Shown piece by piece: positions 8,769 through 15,835 of a stretch of 33,639 bases of DNA (within the stretch, counting starts at the first letter, position 1; every line of letters starts with the position of its first letter). Under the pieces are notes generated by a model. The model did not search any database. It saw nothing but the letters and a program-made list of their open reading frames with translations, and was not told the DNA's origin. The DNA is from Pseudomonadota bacterium (GTDB taxonomy: Bacteria; Pseudomonadota; Gammaproteobacteria; Burkholderiales; JABEVD01): the NCBI GenBank assembly GCA_021802545.1, contig JAJZRS010000027.1, forward strand, positions 1 to 33,639. Reading direction: 5' to 3'. Both the position numbers and the translations under genes were made by a program.

Positions 8769-9515
8769 ATGGAAAGAACAGTCACGAGAATCTGCGCCGA
8801 CGAAATGGAAGCCCTGCTGCAAAAGCCGGACCTTCTCCTCATCGACGTGAGGGACGAGGCATCGTTCCTGAAGGGGCACATCGAGTCTGCGACCCACGCG
8901 GATGGCGCGCGGCTCGAAAAATTCATCATGCAGCTTCCGAAATCCACCCCCATCCTGCTCTATTGCTACCATGGCAAGGCCAGCCTGATCCACGGGCAGA
9001 CGTTCTCCGACTTCGGATTCAAAGAAGTCTACAGCCTGAACGGCGGATACGAAGGATGGAAGCATCTCAAAGGCGGCCGGACTGGGCTGGAAAAATGGCT
9101 CGCCGACCACGGCTTTTCCTCGATCGACTCGACCCTCCCGGGCCACATCACCCCGCTCATGCATGCCTCCCGCCTCGGGGATGCGCCGATCGCCGCCGAG
9201 CTTCTGCTCTCGGGCGCTGCGGTCGATGCGAGAAACAGCGACGGCAACCACGCGCTCTGGTTCGCCTGCTACAGCGAAAGTCTGGAGATCCTCGATCTGC
9301 TCATCGCAGCAGGAACCAACCTGGACAACATGAACGACAACGGTTCGACCTGCCTCATGTACGCATCTTCAAGCGGAAAGGACACGGTCGTGAAGAAGCT
9401 GCTGGATGGGGGCGCGGACAAGGATATCGCCAATCTCGACGATTTCACCGCACTCGACATGGCATCCAGCCTCGGATGCCTCGAATTGCTTCGCGGGAGG
9501 AAGCTATTTTGCTGA
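8769..9515 (+). CDS. Rhodanese-ankyrin repeat fusion protein
   Basis: 248 residues. Residues 1-110 form a rhodanese domain with DVRDEASFLKGHI and the reactive cysteine C66 in the loop CYHGKAS, typical of single-domain sulfurtransferases of GlpE type. Residues 125-245 contain three to four ankyrin repeats (TPLMHASRLGD, HALWFACYSES, TCLMYASSSGK, TALDMASSLGC), usually a protein-binding scaffold. The start at 8769 has AAGGA 8-9 nt upstream. A sulfur carrier for Fe-S or cofactor assembly docked to a nif partner is a reasonable guess. It ends in a 12 bp convergent overlap with the PGDYG gene. Confidence 0.88.
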   Translation: MERTVTRICADEMEALLQKPDLLLIDVRDEASFLKGHIESATHADGARLEKFIMQLPKSTPILLYCYHGKASLIHGQTFSDFGFKEVYSLNGGYEGWKHLKGGRTGLEKWLADHGFSSIDSTLPGHITPLMHASRLGDAPIAAELLLSGAAVDARNSDGNHALWFACYSESLEILDLLIAAGTNLDNMNDNGSTCLMYASSSGKDTVVKKLLDGGADKDIANLDDFTALDMASSLGCLELLRGRKLFC

Positions 9516-9938
9516 AATTCTGTAGACGTGGACGAAGCGGGAGTGCTCGGTGATGCCGAAATCCCCGGGTGCATACTGCATGAGCCAATCGCCGGAAGCG
9601 CCCGTCAGCATGTCGCCGCCCTCCGATCTGGCAATGCGAAAGGGGGACGTCATCTGCTTGGCGAGGACGGGGACGGGCCTGTTTCTGTACCGTCCGTCTT
9701 CCCCGTGCAGGGTCGGGGGAACGGCTTCGTACCGGGAATCGAACCGCATGCGCGAGACGCTCCAGCGGCTGCCGGTGGAACCCGTGACCAATGCGTCTCC
9801 TGCAAGATACCTGTTCGGCCCTTCCAGGGAGACCAGCTCGCCTTCCTCCTTCGCGAAAGCCACCTGGACGATTTCGTCCTTGACGTACCAGCGGGCATCG
9901 AGGTCGAGCCTCAGGTCGATGTTCTTCAACTGGATCAT
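9504..9938 (-). CDS. PGDYG-type protein of unknown function
   Basis: About 144 residues from the ATG at 9938 (MIQLKNIDLRLD). The segment GDWLMQYAPGDFGITEHSRF near the C-terminus fits the PGDYG domain family, a small conserved domain without known activity. No signal peptide or membrane helix is seen. It is the only minus-strand gene inside an otherwise rightward operon and overlaps the rhodanese-ankyrin gene tail to tail. Its own promoter would lie in the 35 bp before the rightward gene at 9974. An in-frame upstream ATG at 9980 would overlap that gene, so I prefer 9938. Confidence 0.65.
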   Translation of the reverse strand: MIQLKNIDLRLDLDARWYVKDEIVQVAFAKEEGELVSLEGPNRYLAGDALVTGSTGSRWSVSRMRFDSRYEAVPPTLHGEDGRYRNRPVPVLAKQMTSPFRIARSEGGDMLTGASGDWLMQYAPGDFGITEHSRFVHVYRISAK

Positions 9939-9973
9939 GCCGCCAAGTGTATTACATTTTCCGGAGGATGGGC

Positions 9974-10240
9974 ATGGCACATGAAAACGAGCACTATTTT
10001 CTGACGTACAGCGGCGCGGGGCTGCCGCTCAAGCTGGTTTCCAGGCTTGATGCGGACGCGATACGCAACCGCAACACCTATTTTTCTGCAAGTTACGACG
10101 AATCGGGCCGCATCGCCTTGTGCAGGAAGATCGTCTACGGCGAAGTGGAATTCGAGCACCGTTACGTCTACGACGAAAGCGGTGCGCTCACGCGCGCCGA
10201 GATCACTGAAGAAGACGAGACCCGAACGATCCAATTTTGA
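9974..10240 (+). CDS. Small conserved-looking nif-cluster protein, unknown function
   Basis: 88 residues from MAHENEHYF. GGAGG at 9963-9967 lies 6 nt before this ATG, while the upstream in-frame ATG at 9968 touches the GGAGG and is unlikely. The protein is charged, with YSGAGLPLKLVSRLD and FEHRYVYDESGALTRAEI segments that suggest a small beta-sheet domain (tyrosine/glutamate-rich, no cysteine). It may correspond to the DUF6156 group seen in nif clusters, but I am not certain. It is followed after 12 bp by the FmdB-like gene, so it is in the rightward operon. Confidence 0.65.
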   Translation: MAHENEHYFLTYSGAGLPLKLVSRLDADAIRNRNTYFSASYDESGRIALCRKIVYGEVEFEHRYVYDESGALTRAEITEEDETRTIQF

Positions 10241-10252
10241 AAGGAAGACATC

Positions 10253-10483
10253 ATGCCGATCTACGACTACCAATGCCGCGAATGCGAAACCGTTTTTGAC
10301 AAGCTCGTGATGAGCTCGACCGTCGTGACCTGTCCGAAGTGCGGGAGCACGAATCTGGAAAAGCTCGTCTCGAAACCGGCGCCGCCCGGCCAGAGCGCCG
10401 GGATCATAAAGCGCGCGAGAGCCCAGGCGGCCAAGGAAGGGCATTTCAGCAACTACAAGGCTTCCGAAAAACCACGAACCTGA
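10253..10483 (+). CDS. FmdB-family zinc-ribbon protein
   Basis: 76 residues. The N-terminal MPIYDYQCRECETVF with C8 and C11, plus C27 and C30 in VTCPKCGS, gives the two CxxC knuckles of the FmdB/putative regulatory zinc-ribbon family. The C-terminal half is short, basic and low-complexity (residues 40-76). FmdB was first linked to formylmethanofuran dehydrogenase regulation; here it is one of the small accessory genes of the rightward nif operon and could bind zinc or iron. AAGGAAG lies before the ATG. Confidence 0.85.
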   Translation: MPIYDYQCRECETVFDKLVMSSTVVTCPKCGSTNLEKLVSKPAPPGQSAGIIKRARAQAAKEGHFSNYKASEKPRT

Positions 10484-10500
10484 ACTTGGAAGGGAACACC

Positions 10501-10932
10501 ATGAGCGACGTTTTTGAACACAACCGGGTCATTCTGTGCCATTTCGACACCTACAGCGCCGCGTCCTTGTACGCGAGGTACGGTTCCAGCGTGCTCGTGC
10601 CTTCCCCCTTGCCTGAAGGGGCGGCACCCGCGTCGCCCCCCCAGGAAATATCTGAAAACCATGCGCCCGAAAAAGTGAAGGAAGCCATCTGCACGCGCTA
10701 TGGACTGGATCCTGCCGCCTTGAACCTGGCCGATGGGTTCGACGAGTGGATGGAAGGCGACAATGGGCCAATACGCATCCATCTCGCCAAGTTCATTGCC
10801 CTGGATCCCCCCAAGGAAGAAATAGCGGCCAGCGGCGGAACGATGAAACCCATCAGCGAGATGCGCGGCATCCCGATGGCCGAATTGAACCTGCTGCGGG
10901 TCGCTTTCAATCTCGTCATGAGCGGGGGCTGA
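10501..10932 (+). CDS. Nif-cluster protein of unknown function
   Basis: 143 residues from MSDVFEHNRVILCHF; GAAGGGA precedes the ATG. It is an acidic soluble protein with a middle segment DGFDEWMEGDNGPIRIHLAKF and a C-terminal helical part containing MRGIPMAELNLLRVAFN. I do not recognise a family with known activity, though similar proteins seem to recur beside nif genes. It is the last gene of the rightward operon and converges on the nifB operon, the two stops being only 6 bp apart and separated by a small hairpin. Confidence 0.6.
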   Translation: MSDVFEHNRVILCHFDTYSAASLYARYGSSVLVPSPLPEGAAPASPPQEISENHAPEKVKEAICTRYGLDPAALNLADGFDEWMEGDNGPIRIHLAKFIALDPPKEEIAASGGTMKPISEMRGIPMAELNLLRVAFNLVMSGG

Positions 10933-10938
10933 TCCCCG
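10923..10938. terminator. Weak bidirectional hairpin at the convergent operon junction
   Basis: CGGGG and CCCCG form a 5 bp GC stem with a 6 nt loop that contains the stop codon of the rightward gene, and the leftward stop starts at 10939. There is no T-run on either side, so termination strength is doubtful; it is the only structured element between the two converging operons. Confidence 0.35.
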
Positions 10939-11172
10939 TCAGAACCCGTCGCGCGCGCTGCCCCAGGGGTGGGATCCCGGGACAAGCGTGGCCTTGATCC
11001 CGGCTTTTTCGACATCGGCCATGGTCTTGTACAGCGTGGCTTCGTGAGCCAGAATGGCGCCCTTCATCACGGCAACATAGCGCGCGACCGAATCGACTTC
11101 GCAGAGATAGCCTCCGCCCGGGTCGTCGACGCTGCGCAAGTTGCCGTCCCAGTCCATGAAATAACCGCTCAT
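10939..11172 (-). CDS. Small nif-cluster protein of unknown function
   Basis: 77 residues from MSGYFMDWDGNLRSVDD, starting 4 bp after the SIR2-like gene stop. Recognisable features are a Gly/Asp-rich N-terminus (DPGGGYLCEVDSVARYVAV) followed by a predicted helix and LVPGSHPWGSARDGF at the end. I do not know its function. It is the last gene of the nifB operon, so it should be NifA-controlled. Confidence 0.6.
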   Translation of the reverse strand: MSGYFMDWDGNLRSVDDPGGGYLCEVDSVARYVAVMKGAILAHEATLYKTMADVEKAGIKATLVPGSHPWGSARDGF

Positions 11173-11176
11173 GATG

Positions 11177-12010
11177 TCAGGCCGCAAGCTTTTCGGAAAC
11201 CAGGCTGCCTACGAATTCGGAAAGCGGCATGTCCAGTCTCTGTATGTTCTGCTCCTTCATGAACCGCTCTTCGTTCCTCGTCAATTCGCCGGGCAGTACG
11301 GCCCAATGGCTGCTCGACGAGCGCTTCATGATCTGACGCGCGAAGGTGCGCTCGAGCTGGTTCCTGAAACGGCATCCCAGGAAAAGGAAATGGCGGCCGC
11401 TGCGCAATTGCTTGACCACTTCCGGAATGGGCGTCTGGATGTCGATTTCCGTCATGACTTCGACGAAATCGGTGTCAGAAACCAGGAAATTCTGGTCGGG
11501 CGAAATCGAGCCCAGCGGCTTGTAGAGCACTGCACCCCAGGTTTCGGCCTCGAAATCGTCTCCCTGATCGCCTTCCGGCCGGTAATAATGCACCCAGGTG
11601 CCGAAATGCTCCGACTGGCTCACCCCCTGGATCTGCCCCCAGTCTGTCCTGGATGCGAGCGCCCACTGCATGGCATTGTCGTACCAGGTATCGACGATCA
11701 GGAGCGGCTCCTTCGGGAGCGACGCGAGATAGTGATGCAGGGGGGAAGGCTCGACCTTGCCCTTGAACGCCTCGGAGACGATCCCGGTCAAGGTCTTCCT
11801 GTGCTTGAAGTTCTCGATGAACTGCGCCGAAGCGGTCAGGTTCTTCCTGATCTTGTGCGGAACGGAAGCCTTTCCGGTCAGGATTTCGACCAGTTCTTCC
11901 GGCGATTTAGGCACCGGACAGCTGGGCGAGAGATCAAGCACGCCCGGCCCCAGATAGGGGATGACTTCGCCCGATTCCAGTCCGCACCTGATCTCCTCGA
12001 TCTCTTTCAT
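11177..12010 (-). CDS. SIR2-like protein with substituted catalytic residues
   Basis: 277 residues from MKEIEEIRCGLESGE. The fold cues fit SIR2-like NAD-binding proteins: an N-terminal nucleotide loop VIPYLGPGVL (17-25), LLIVDTWYDNAMQWAL near 103-118 where active members have T-N-Y-D, and VLYKPLGSISPD near 161-172 where active members have K-L-H-G-S. The catalytic asparagine position is W109 and the catalytic histidine position is L166, so NAD hydrolysis or deacylation looks unlikely. The C-terminal FLFLGCRFRNQLERTFAR is the usual distal Rossmann strand. It starts by ATGA overlap with the small gene upstream. A sensing or scaffold role linked to NAD is a guess. Confidence 0.7.
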   Translation of the reverse strand: MKEIEEIRCGLESGEVIPYLGPGVLDLSPSCPVPKSPEELVEILTGKASVPHKIRKNLTASAQFIENFKHRKTLTGIVSEAFKGKVEPSPLHHYLASLPKEPLLIVDTWYDNAMQWALASRTDWGQIQGVSQSEHFGTWVHYYRPEGDQGDDFEAETWGAVLYKPLGSISPDQNFLVSDTDFVEVMTEIDIQTPIPEVVKQLRSGRHFLFLGCRFRNQLERTFARQIMKRSSSSHWAVLPGELTRNEERFMKEQNIQRLDMPLSEFVGSLVSEKLAA

Positions 12011-12216
12011 GATCCTACACCCTGCTTCAGCGCATCCAGCTGTCCCTTTTCCACCCTGAAGAGTCCTCTTCCGCCCGACAACGATTCGTAGCAGTTGGAA
12101 GTGGAGCGGCTCAGATGGTTGAACCATTCCTGCGCGCTCGCTGCAGCCGGGCGCTCTCCGATTTCGGTCACCGTTCCGTTCGGCGAGAAACGCACGTGTA
12201 TCATGACGTTATCCAT
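12007..12216 (-). CDS. Small nif-cluster protein of unknown function
   Basis: 69 residues, MDNVMIHVRFSPNGTVTEIGERPAA at the N-terminus and an aromatic WFNHLSRSTSNCYESL segment in the middle. Its stop overlaps the start of the SIR2-like gene (ATGA), and a ferredoxin gene ends 9 bp before it, so it is clearly inside the operon and likely translated. I recognise no catalytic motif. Coupling to the SIR2-like gene suggests that the two products may act together. Confidence 0.65.
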   Translation of the reverse strand: MDNVMIHVRFSPNGTVTEIGERPAAASAQEWFNHLSRSTSNCYESLSGGRGLFRVEKGQLDALKQGVGS

Positions 12217-12225
12217 GGTTTTCTC

Positions 12226-12522
12226 CTAGACGAAAGTCAGAATTTCAACGGTCACGTTCTCGTTGCCGAGGATCGCCTGACAGGCGAGACGCGACTTGGA
12301 GCCCACGCCGACGATCGTGTCGAGCTTCTCGTTCTCGAGGCGCTGGATCTTGGATATGCTCTTCCTGCCTTCCGACACGAAGATATGGCACGAACCGCAT
12401 TCCGCCTTGCCTTCGCATTTGTGATTGATACTTTCGCCCGAAGAGAGGATCGCCTGGAGAATGCTCATTCCCTCTGCGGCCTGGATTTGTTTGCCTGATG
12501 GCATGATGGTCAATACTGGCAT
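12226..12522 (-). CDS. [2Fe-2S] ferredoxin, Isc/FdxD-like
   Basis: 98 residues. Ligands are C36, C42 and C45 (KCEGKAECGSC, C-x5-C-x2-C) and C81 (LACQA). The C-x5-C spacing matches adrenodoxin/Isc-type [2Fe-2S] ferredoxins rather than the C-x4-C type at 1405-2104, so this third ferredoxin probably has a different partner. In the nifB operon it may donate electrons to Fe-S or cofactor assembly. It ends 9 bp before the next small gene, and a 23 bp spacer separates its start from the DegT gene. Confidence 0.88.
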   Translation of the reverse strand: MPVLTIMPSGKQIQAAEGMSILQAILSSGESINHKCEGKAECGSCHIFVSEGRKSISKIQRLENEKLDTIVGVGSKSRLACQAILGNENVTVEILTFV

Positions 12523-12545
12523 TGCTTTGCTCCTAGGTGGTTTAT

Positions 12546-13685
12546 TTATAGATATATGGCGGAACCCGCCCCGATATTGAGCGAAGCGTCCTTCGCGGTC
12601 TTCACGATGAAGCCGACCTGGTCTTCGCTCAAATGTCCGTGGAAAGGCAGCGCGAGCGATCTGTCCGCAACCTTTTCCGTCACGAAAAAATTTCCCTTGC
12701 GGTAGCCCAGTCCATGATAGAAGGGCTGCAGATGCATGGGCTGGCAGTAAGCGGCAGCCTCGATCTCCTCGGTATGCAGATCCGTCACGATCGCGTCCCT
12801 GCTGCTTTTGGAGAAACGCGTCCCGAGGTGCACGATGTACAGGAACCAGTGCACTTCGTCGACGTCCGGCGCAATGTAGGGATCCTTGATGCCTTCGAAC
12901 GAGCGGATATGGTCGAAATAATAATCCTCGACGTTCTTGCGCCTCGCCAGGATCTCATCGATGCGCTCGAGCTGGGCGAGCCCCAGGGACGCGGAAAGAT
13001 CGCTCATGCCGCACTGCCAGGGAAGCATCGCTCCGGCCACGACCGAAAAGCGCTCGTCCATCCGCCTGTTCCTGAGCTGCTTGGCGCGCCTTGCGAGATC
13101 CGCGTCGTCGGTGACCAGCATCCCCCCTTCGCCGCAGACGAGCGGTCCGGGCTGGGAAAAATCGAATATCGAAAAATCGCCGAAGCTTCCGACCGCTCTT
13201 CCCTTGTAGGTTGAGGCGATCGCCTCGGTCGAATCCTCGATCAGGAGCAGATTGTTGCGCTTCGCTATTTCACGGAACGTATCCCAGGGCGCCGGGTGTC
13301 CGTTGACGTTGCCCACGATGATGGCGCGTGTTTTCGGGGTAACCTTGGCCTCCACCTTGCCTGGATCGAGCGTCCCGGCCCAGTAGTCGATGTCGGAAAA
13401 CACCGGTTTTGCGCCGCACAGCGCAACTGCATGGGCAATCTGGTGCCAGGAATAGGGGGAAGCGATCACCTCCATGTCTTCCCCGATCCCGCTCGCCTTG
13501 AGCCCGAGGAGCAGCCCCATGGTGCCGCTTTGCACGGCGACTGCATGCCGTCTGCCCACATAGGCTGCGAAGGCTGACTCGAAGGCCTCGACTTCGGGCC
13601 CCTGGCTCAGCCTGGGGGACTTCAGCGTGGCCGAAACGACGTCGAGCTCGAAAAGGCTGATGTCGGGATCTGACAACGGAATCAT
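12546..13685 (-). CDS. DegT/DnrJ-fold protein without the PLP lysine
   Basis: 379 residues from MIPLSDPDISLFE; the start overlaps the upstream stop as ATGA. The protein follows the DegT/DnrJ/EryC1/StrS aminotransferase fold: AVAVQSGTMGLLLGLKA, SPYSWHQIAHA, GNVNGHPAPWD, then LLLIEDSTEAIASTYKGRAVGSFGD. The aspartate that contacts the pyridine nitrogen is kept (IEDST). Where the family has F-S-F-x-x-x-K before G-E/D-G-G, this protein has FDFSQPGPLVCGEGG, with no lysine in the loop. Ordinary PLP Schiff-base chemistry is therefore unlikely. Its role in the nif operon is unknown; it may bind a cofactor or a sugar-like ligand. Confidence 0.8.
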   Translation of the reverse strand: MIPLSDPDISLFELDVVSATLKSPRLSQGPEVEAFESAFAAYVGRRHAVAVQSGTMGLLLGLKASGIGEDMEVIASPYSWHQIAHAVALCGAKPVFSDIDYWAGTLDPGKVEAKVTPKTRAIIVGNVNGHPAPWDTFREIAKRNNLLLIEDSTEAIASTYKGRAVGSFGDFSIFDFSQPGPLVCGEGGMLVTDDADLARRAKQLRNRRMDERFSVVAGAMLPWQCGMSDLSASLGLAQLERIDEILARRKNVEDYYFDHIRSFEGIKDPYIAPDVDEVHWFLYIVHLGTRFSKSSRDAIVTDLHTEEIEAAAYCQPMHLQPFYHGLGYRKGNFFVTEKVADRSLALPFHGHLSEDQVGFIVKTAKDASLNIGAGSAIYL

Positions 13686-13939
13686 TTTTTCTTCTCCACC
13701 ACCACGACGCCGGTTGCAACGCCGGCATCGTTCGTGATCTTCACGCAATGCTCCCTTCCGTCCACAAGATACAGGTCGAATCCTGTCGTCGACTTGATGG
13801 GGGTTTCATCGCGCATATCGAACGCATCGCAGCGAATGATCGATACCCCGGGAAACTCTTTCCTGAATTCAGGAACCAGCGCCCCCCTGTCTGCGCAGCC
13901 ATCCAGGAAACCGCCGATCATATCGACATCGATCGCCAT
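13682..13939 (-). CDS. DUF6129-like nif-cluster protein
   Basis: 85 residues from MAIDVDMIGGFLDGC. The pattern of a short helical start, an EFRKEFPGVSIIRCD segment and a C-terminal beta segment (TGFDLYLVDGREHCVKIT, ATGVVVVEK) resembles a small family found mainly in nif clusters (I believe DUF6129). No metal-binding motif is complete; cysteines are C15, C38 and one in EHC. It starts 1 bp after the nifT stop and overlaps DegT by ATGA, so nifT, this gene and DegT are translationally linked. Confidence 0.68.
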   Translation of the reverse strand: MAIDVDMIGGFLDGCADRGALVPEFRKEFPGVSIIRCDAFDMRDETPIKSTTGFDLYLVDGREHCVKITNDAGVATGVVVVEKKK

Positions 13940-13940
13940 T

Positions 13941-14150
13941 TCAGCCTCCGCTCTTTCTGGCTTCCACAGTGATGGGAAGCTTCGTGTCCGCATCCATTTC
14001 AGGAAGCTCAAGCACCCATCCGTTGGCCAGCGTCACCGATCCGCCCCAGAGCGTTTCCTTTTCCATGGAAACGACCGGTTCTTCCAGATCCTTCTTCGGC
14101 ACATAGGCTGACAGTTCGCCCGATGCGCTCCTGCGGATCATTACCTTCAT
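13941..14150 (-). CDS. nifT: NifT/FixU protein
   Basis: 69 residues, the normal size for NifT/FixU. The protein has the family pattern throughout: MKVMIRR, AYVPKKDLEEPVV, LWGGSVTLANGW and ELPEMDADTKLPITVEAR. NifT is conserved in nif operons, but its loss has little effect in tested hosts and its biochemical role is unknown. It starts as ATGA with nifS (14147-14150). Confidence 0.94.
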   Translation of the reverse strand: MKVMIRRSASGELSAYVPKKDLEEPVVSMEKETLWGGSVTLANGWVLELPEMDADTKLPITVEARKSGG

Positions 14151-15259
14151 TGCATTCTCCTTTTCTCAACCAAGCCGGGCAGGATGCCCAGCAATTTCTC
14201 TATATCCTCGTCCTGCGTGTAGCGGCTGAGCGAGAAACGTATCGCGGATCCTGCCTGAGCCCCCATTGCGCGCAGCACGTGGGAAGGCTCGCTGCCGCCT
14301 GCCGTGCAAGCCGCGCCGCTCGAGGCGCAGATGCCTTCCCGGTCGAGGTCGGTCAGGATCGCTTCGCTTTCGATATTGCCGAAGCTCACGTTCGATGTAT
14401 TGCCCACCCGGTCCGCTCCCACCCCGTTGATCCGCGCGATGTCGATTCTCGCCACCACGCCCTCCTCGAGCTTGTTGCGCAAGGCCGTGATTCTGCCGGC
14501 ATCTGCCTCCATGGCCAGCCTGCATGCTGCCGCGAGCGCCGCGATTCCCGGCAGGTTCTCCGTCCCGCCTCGCCGCCCCCTTTCCTGGTGGCCGAAAAAC
14601 AGGGGAGGCAGCTTGATCCCCTTCCTGACGAAGAGCGCGCCCATTCCTTTCGGCGCATGCATCTTGTGTCCTGAAAACGAGAGAAAATCGGCGGGAACGC
14701 TCGACAGATCGATCTCCATCTTCCCCGCTGCCTGCACTGCATCCGTATGGAACAGGCAGCCCTTCGATTTGGCGATTTTAGCCGCATCCATAATAGGGAA
14801 AATCACGCCCGTTTCGTTGTTCGCCCACATCAGGGATGCAATCGCCGTTTCATCATTGATGCTATTTTCAAAAGCATCGAGATCCAGATTGCCATTCTCG
14901 TCGACGTCCAGCAGCGTCACCCGGTAGCCCTGTGCTTCGAGATGCGCAACCAGCGAAAGCGTCGAAGGATGCTCGACCCGGCTCGTCACCACATGCCTTT
15001 TTTCGGGATGCATCGCGCATGCGCCGCGGATCGCCATATGGTTTCCTTCCGTCCCCGAACTGGTGAACACCAGTTCCTGGGGAGAGGCAGAAAGGAGCGC
15101 TGCCACCTGAGCGCGCGCATCCATCAGCCTCTTCTTCGCAGCCTGCCCGAAGAGATGGGTGCTGGAAGGATTGCCGAAATCTTCCATGCATTCGAGCAGG
15201 GCCTGCACGCATTCTTTCGCCACCTGCGTCGTCGCATTGCTGTCCAGATAGATGCTCAC
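14147..15259 (-). CDS. nifS: Cysteine desulfurase NifS
   Basis: 370 residues from a GTG at 15259 with AGGAGG about 8 nt upstream; a longer in-frame ORF to 15340 overlaps the upstream gene and lacks such a site. This PLP enzyme removes sulfur from cysteine to supply nitrogenase Fe-S clusters. The PLP lysine is K199 in SFSGHKMHAPKG, and the persulfide-forming cysteine is C318 in CASSGAACTAGG. N-terminal YLDSNATTQ and DFGNPSSTH are typical of NifS/IscS class I. No nifU is in the window; the IscA-like protein and NifZ may be its local partners. Confidence 0.96.
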   Translation of the reverse strand: MSIYLDSNATTQVAKECVQALLECMEDFGNPSSTHLFGQAAKKRLMDARAQVAALLSASPQELVFTSSGTEGNHMAIRGACAMHPEKRHVVTSRVEHPSTLSLVAHLEAQGYRVTLLDVDENGNLDLDAFENSINDETAIASLMWANNETGVIFPIMDAAKIAKSKGCLFHTDAVQAAGKMEIDLSSVPADFLSFSGHKMHAPKGMGALFVRKGIKLPPLFFGHQERGRRGGTENLPGIAALAAACRLAMEADAGRITALRNKLEEGVVARIDIARINGVGADRVGNTSNVSFGNIESEAILTDLDREGICASSGAACTAGGSEPSHVLRAMGAQAGSAIRFSLSRYTQDEDIEKLLGILPGLVEKRRMQ

Positions 15260-15579
15260 TGCCAGAACCTCCTGTCGGCATCCCGATTCAGTTCGTCGAG
15301 CGCCCGCTGCAGCGTGTCGTATTCGGCGTAGAGCTGCCACCGATCCCGTTCATGCTCCTTGCTGTACAGGCGCCAAATTCCTTCCGCATACTCGAGCCTC
15401 GCAATGTCTATCGTTCCGCCCGACTTGTCGATATTGCGCGAGCAGCACGGGCTTCTGATCTCGTACCCGTTCGCGATGGCTGCCACTTCCGGCGAAACGT
15501 ATCGGTAGCGACATCTTTCCGAGATTTTGCGAAGGATGCGCCTGATATCGAATTCATTGGGATGCGGGCAGTTCTGCAA
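15256..15579 (-). CDS. DUF3024-like nif-cluster protein
   Basis: 107 residues from a TTG at 15579. I prefer this start because GGAGG lies 5 nt before it and the upstream NifZ gene ends only 13 bp earlier; longer versions overlap NifZ. The core FDIRRILRKISERCRYRYVSPEVAAIANGYEIRSPCCSRN followed by GTIDIARLEYAEGIWRLYSKEH and RRFWQ fits a DUF3024-type protein. The CCS motif (two adjacent cysteines) is conserved-looking and might bind metal. It overlaps the GTG start of nifS by 4 bp. Function unknown. Confidence 0.75.
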   Translation of the reverse strand: MQNCPHPNEFDIRRILRKISERCRYRYVSPEVAAIANGYEIRSPCCSRNIDKSGGTIDIARLEYAEGIWRLYSKEHERDRWQLYAEYDTLQRALDELNRDADRRFWQ

Positions 15580-15592
15580 GCCATCCTCCGAC

Positions 15593-15835
15593 CTATAAAG
15601 GGGAGATTTCCTCCTCAAGGCATCCCACAACGAGCCCTTCTTCCTGGAATTCAACCAGGTAAACAGGCGTGCTCGTTTCCTCATGGCTGCCAACCTGAAC
15701 GATTTCCCCACGGCTTCCGCCTTTCACCAGAAGCGCATCCCCTTCCTTGTCCGGAAAGGAACCGTCGTTGTACAAATCCGCGGCGGCGAGCACAGGCTGA
15801 CCCCACTGGAATTTCGGCATTCTTGGCTCTATCAT
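15593..15835 (-). CDS. NifZ-domain protein, short copy
   Basis: 80 residues with the NifZ pattern F-x-W-G-Q-P-V, NDGSFPDKEGDALLVKGGSRGEIVQVGS and a C-terminal acidic segment (FQEEGLVVGCLEEEISPL). It overlaps the upstream NifZ by ATGA. The shared NDGTFSGKDIGEVLVKKGELGYV / NDGSFPDKEGDALLVKGGSRGEIV core shows that the two come from one domain family. NifZ works with NifH in forming the second P-cluster of the MoFe protein; which of the two copies does so is unknown. Confidence 0.85.
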   Translation of the reverse strand: MIEPRMPKFQWGQPVLAAADLYNDGSFPDKEGDALLVKGGSRGEIVQVGSHEETSTPVYLVEFQEEGLVVGCLEEEISPL

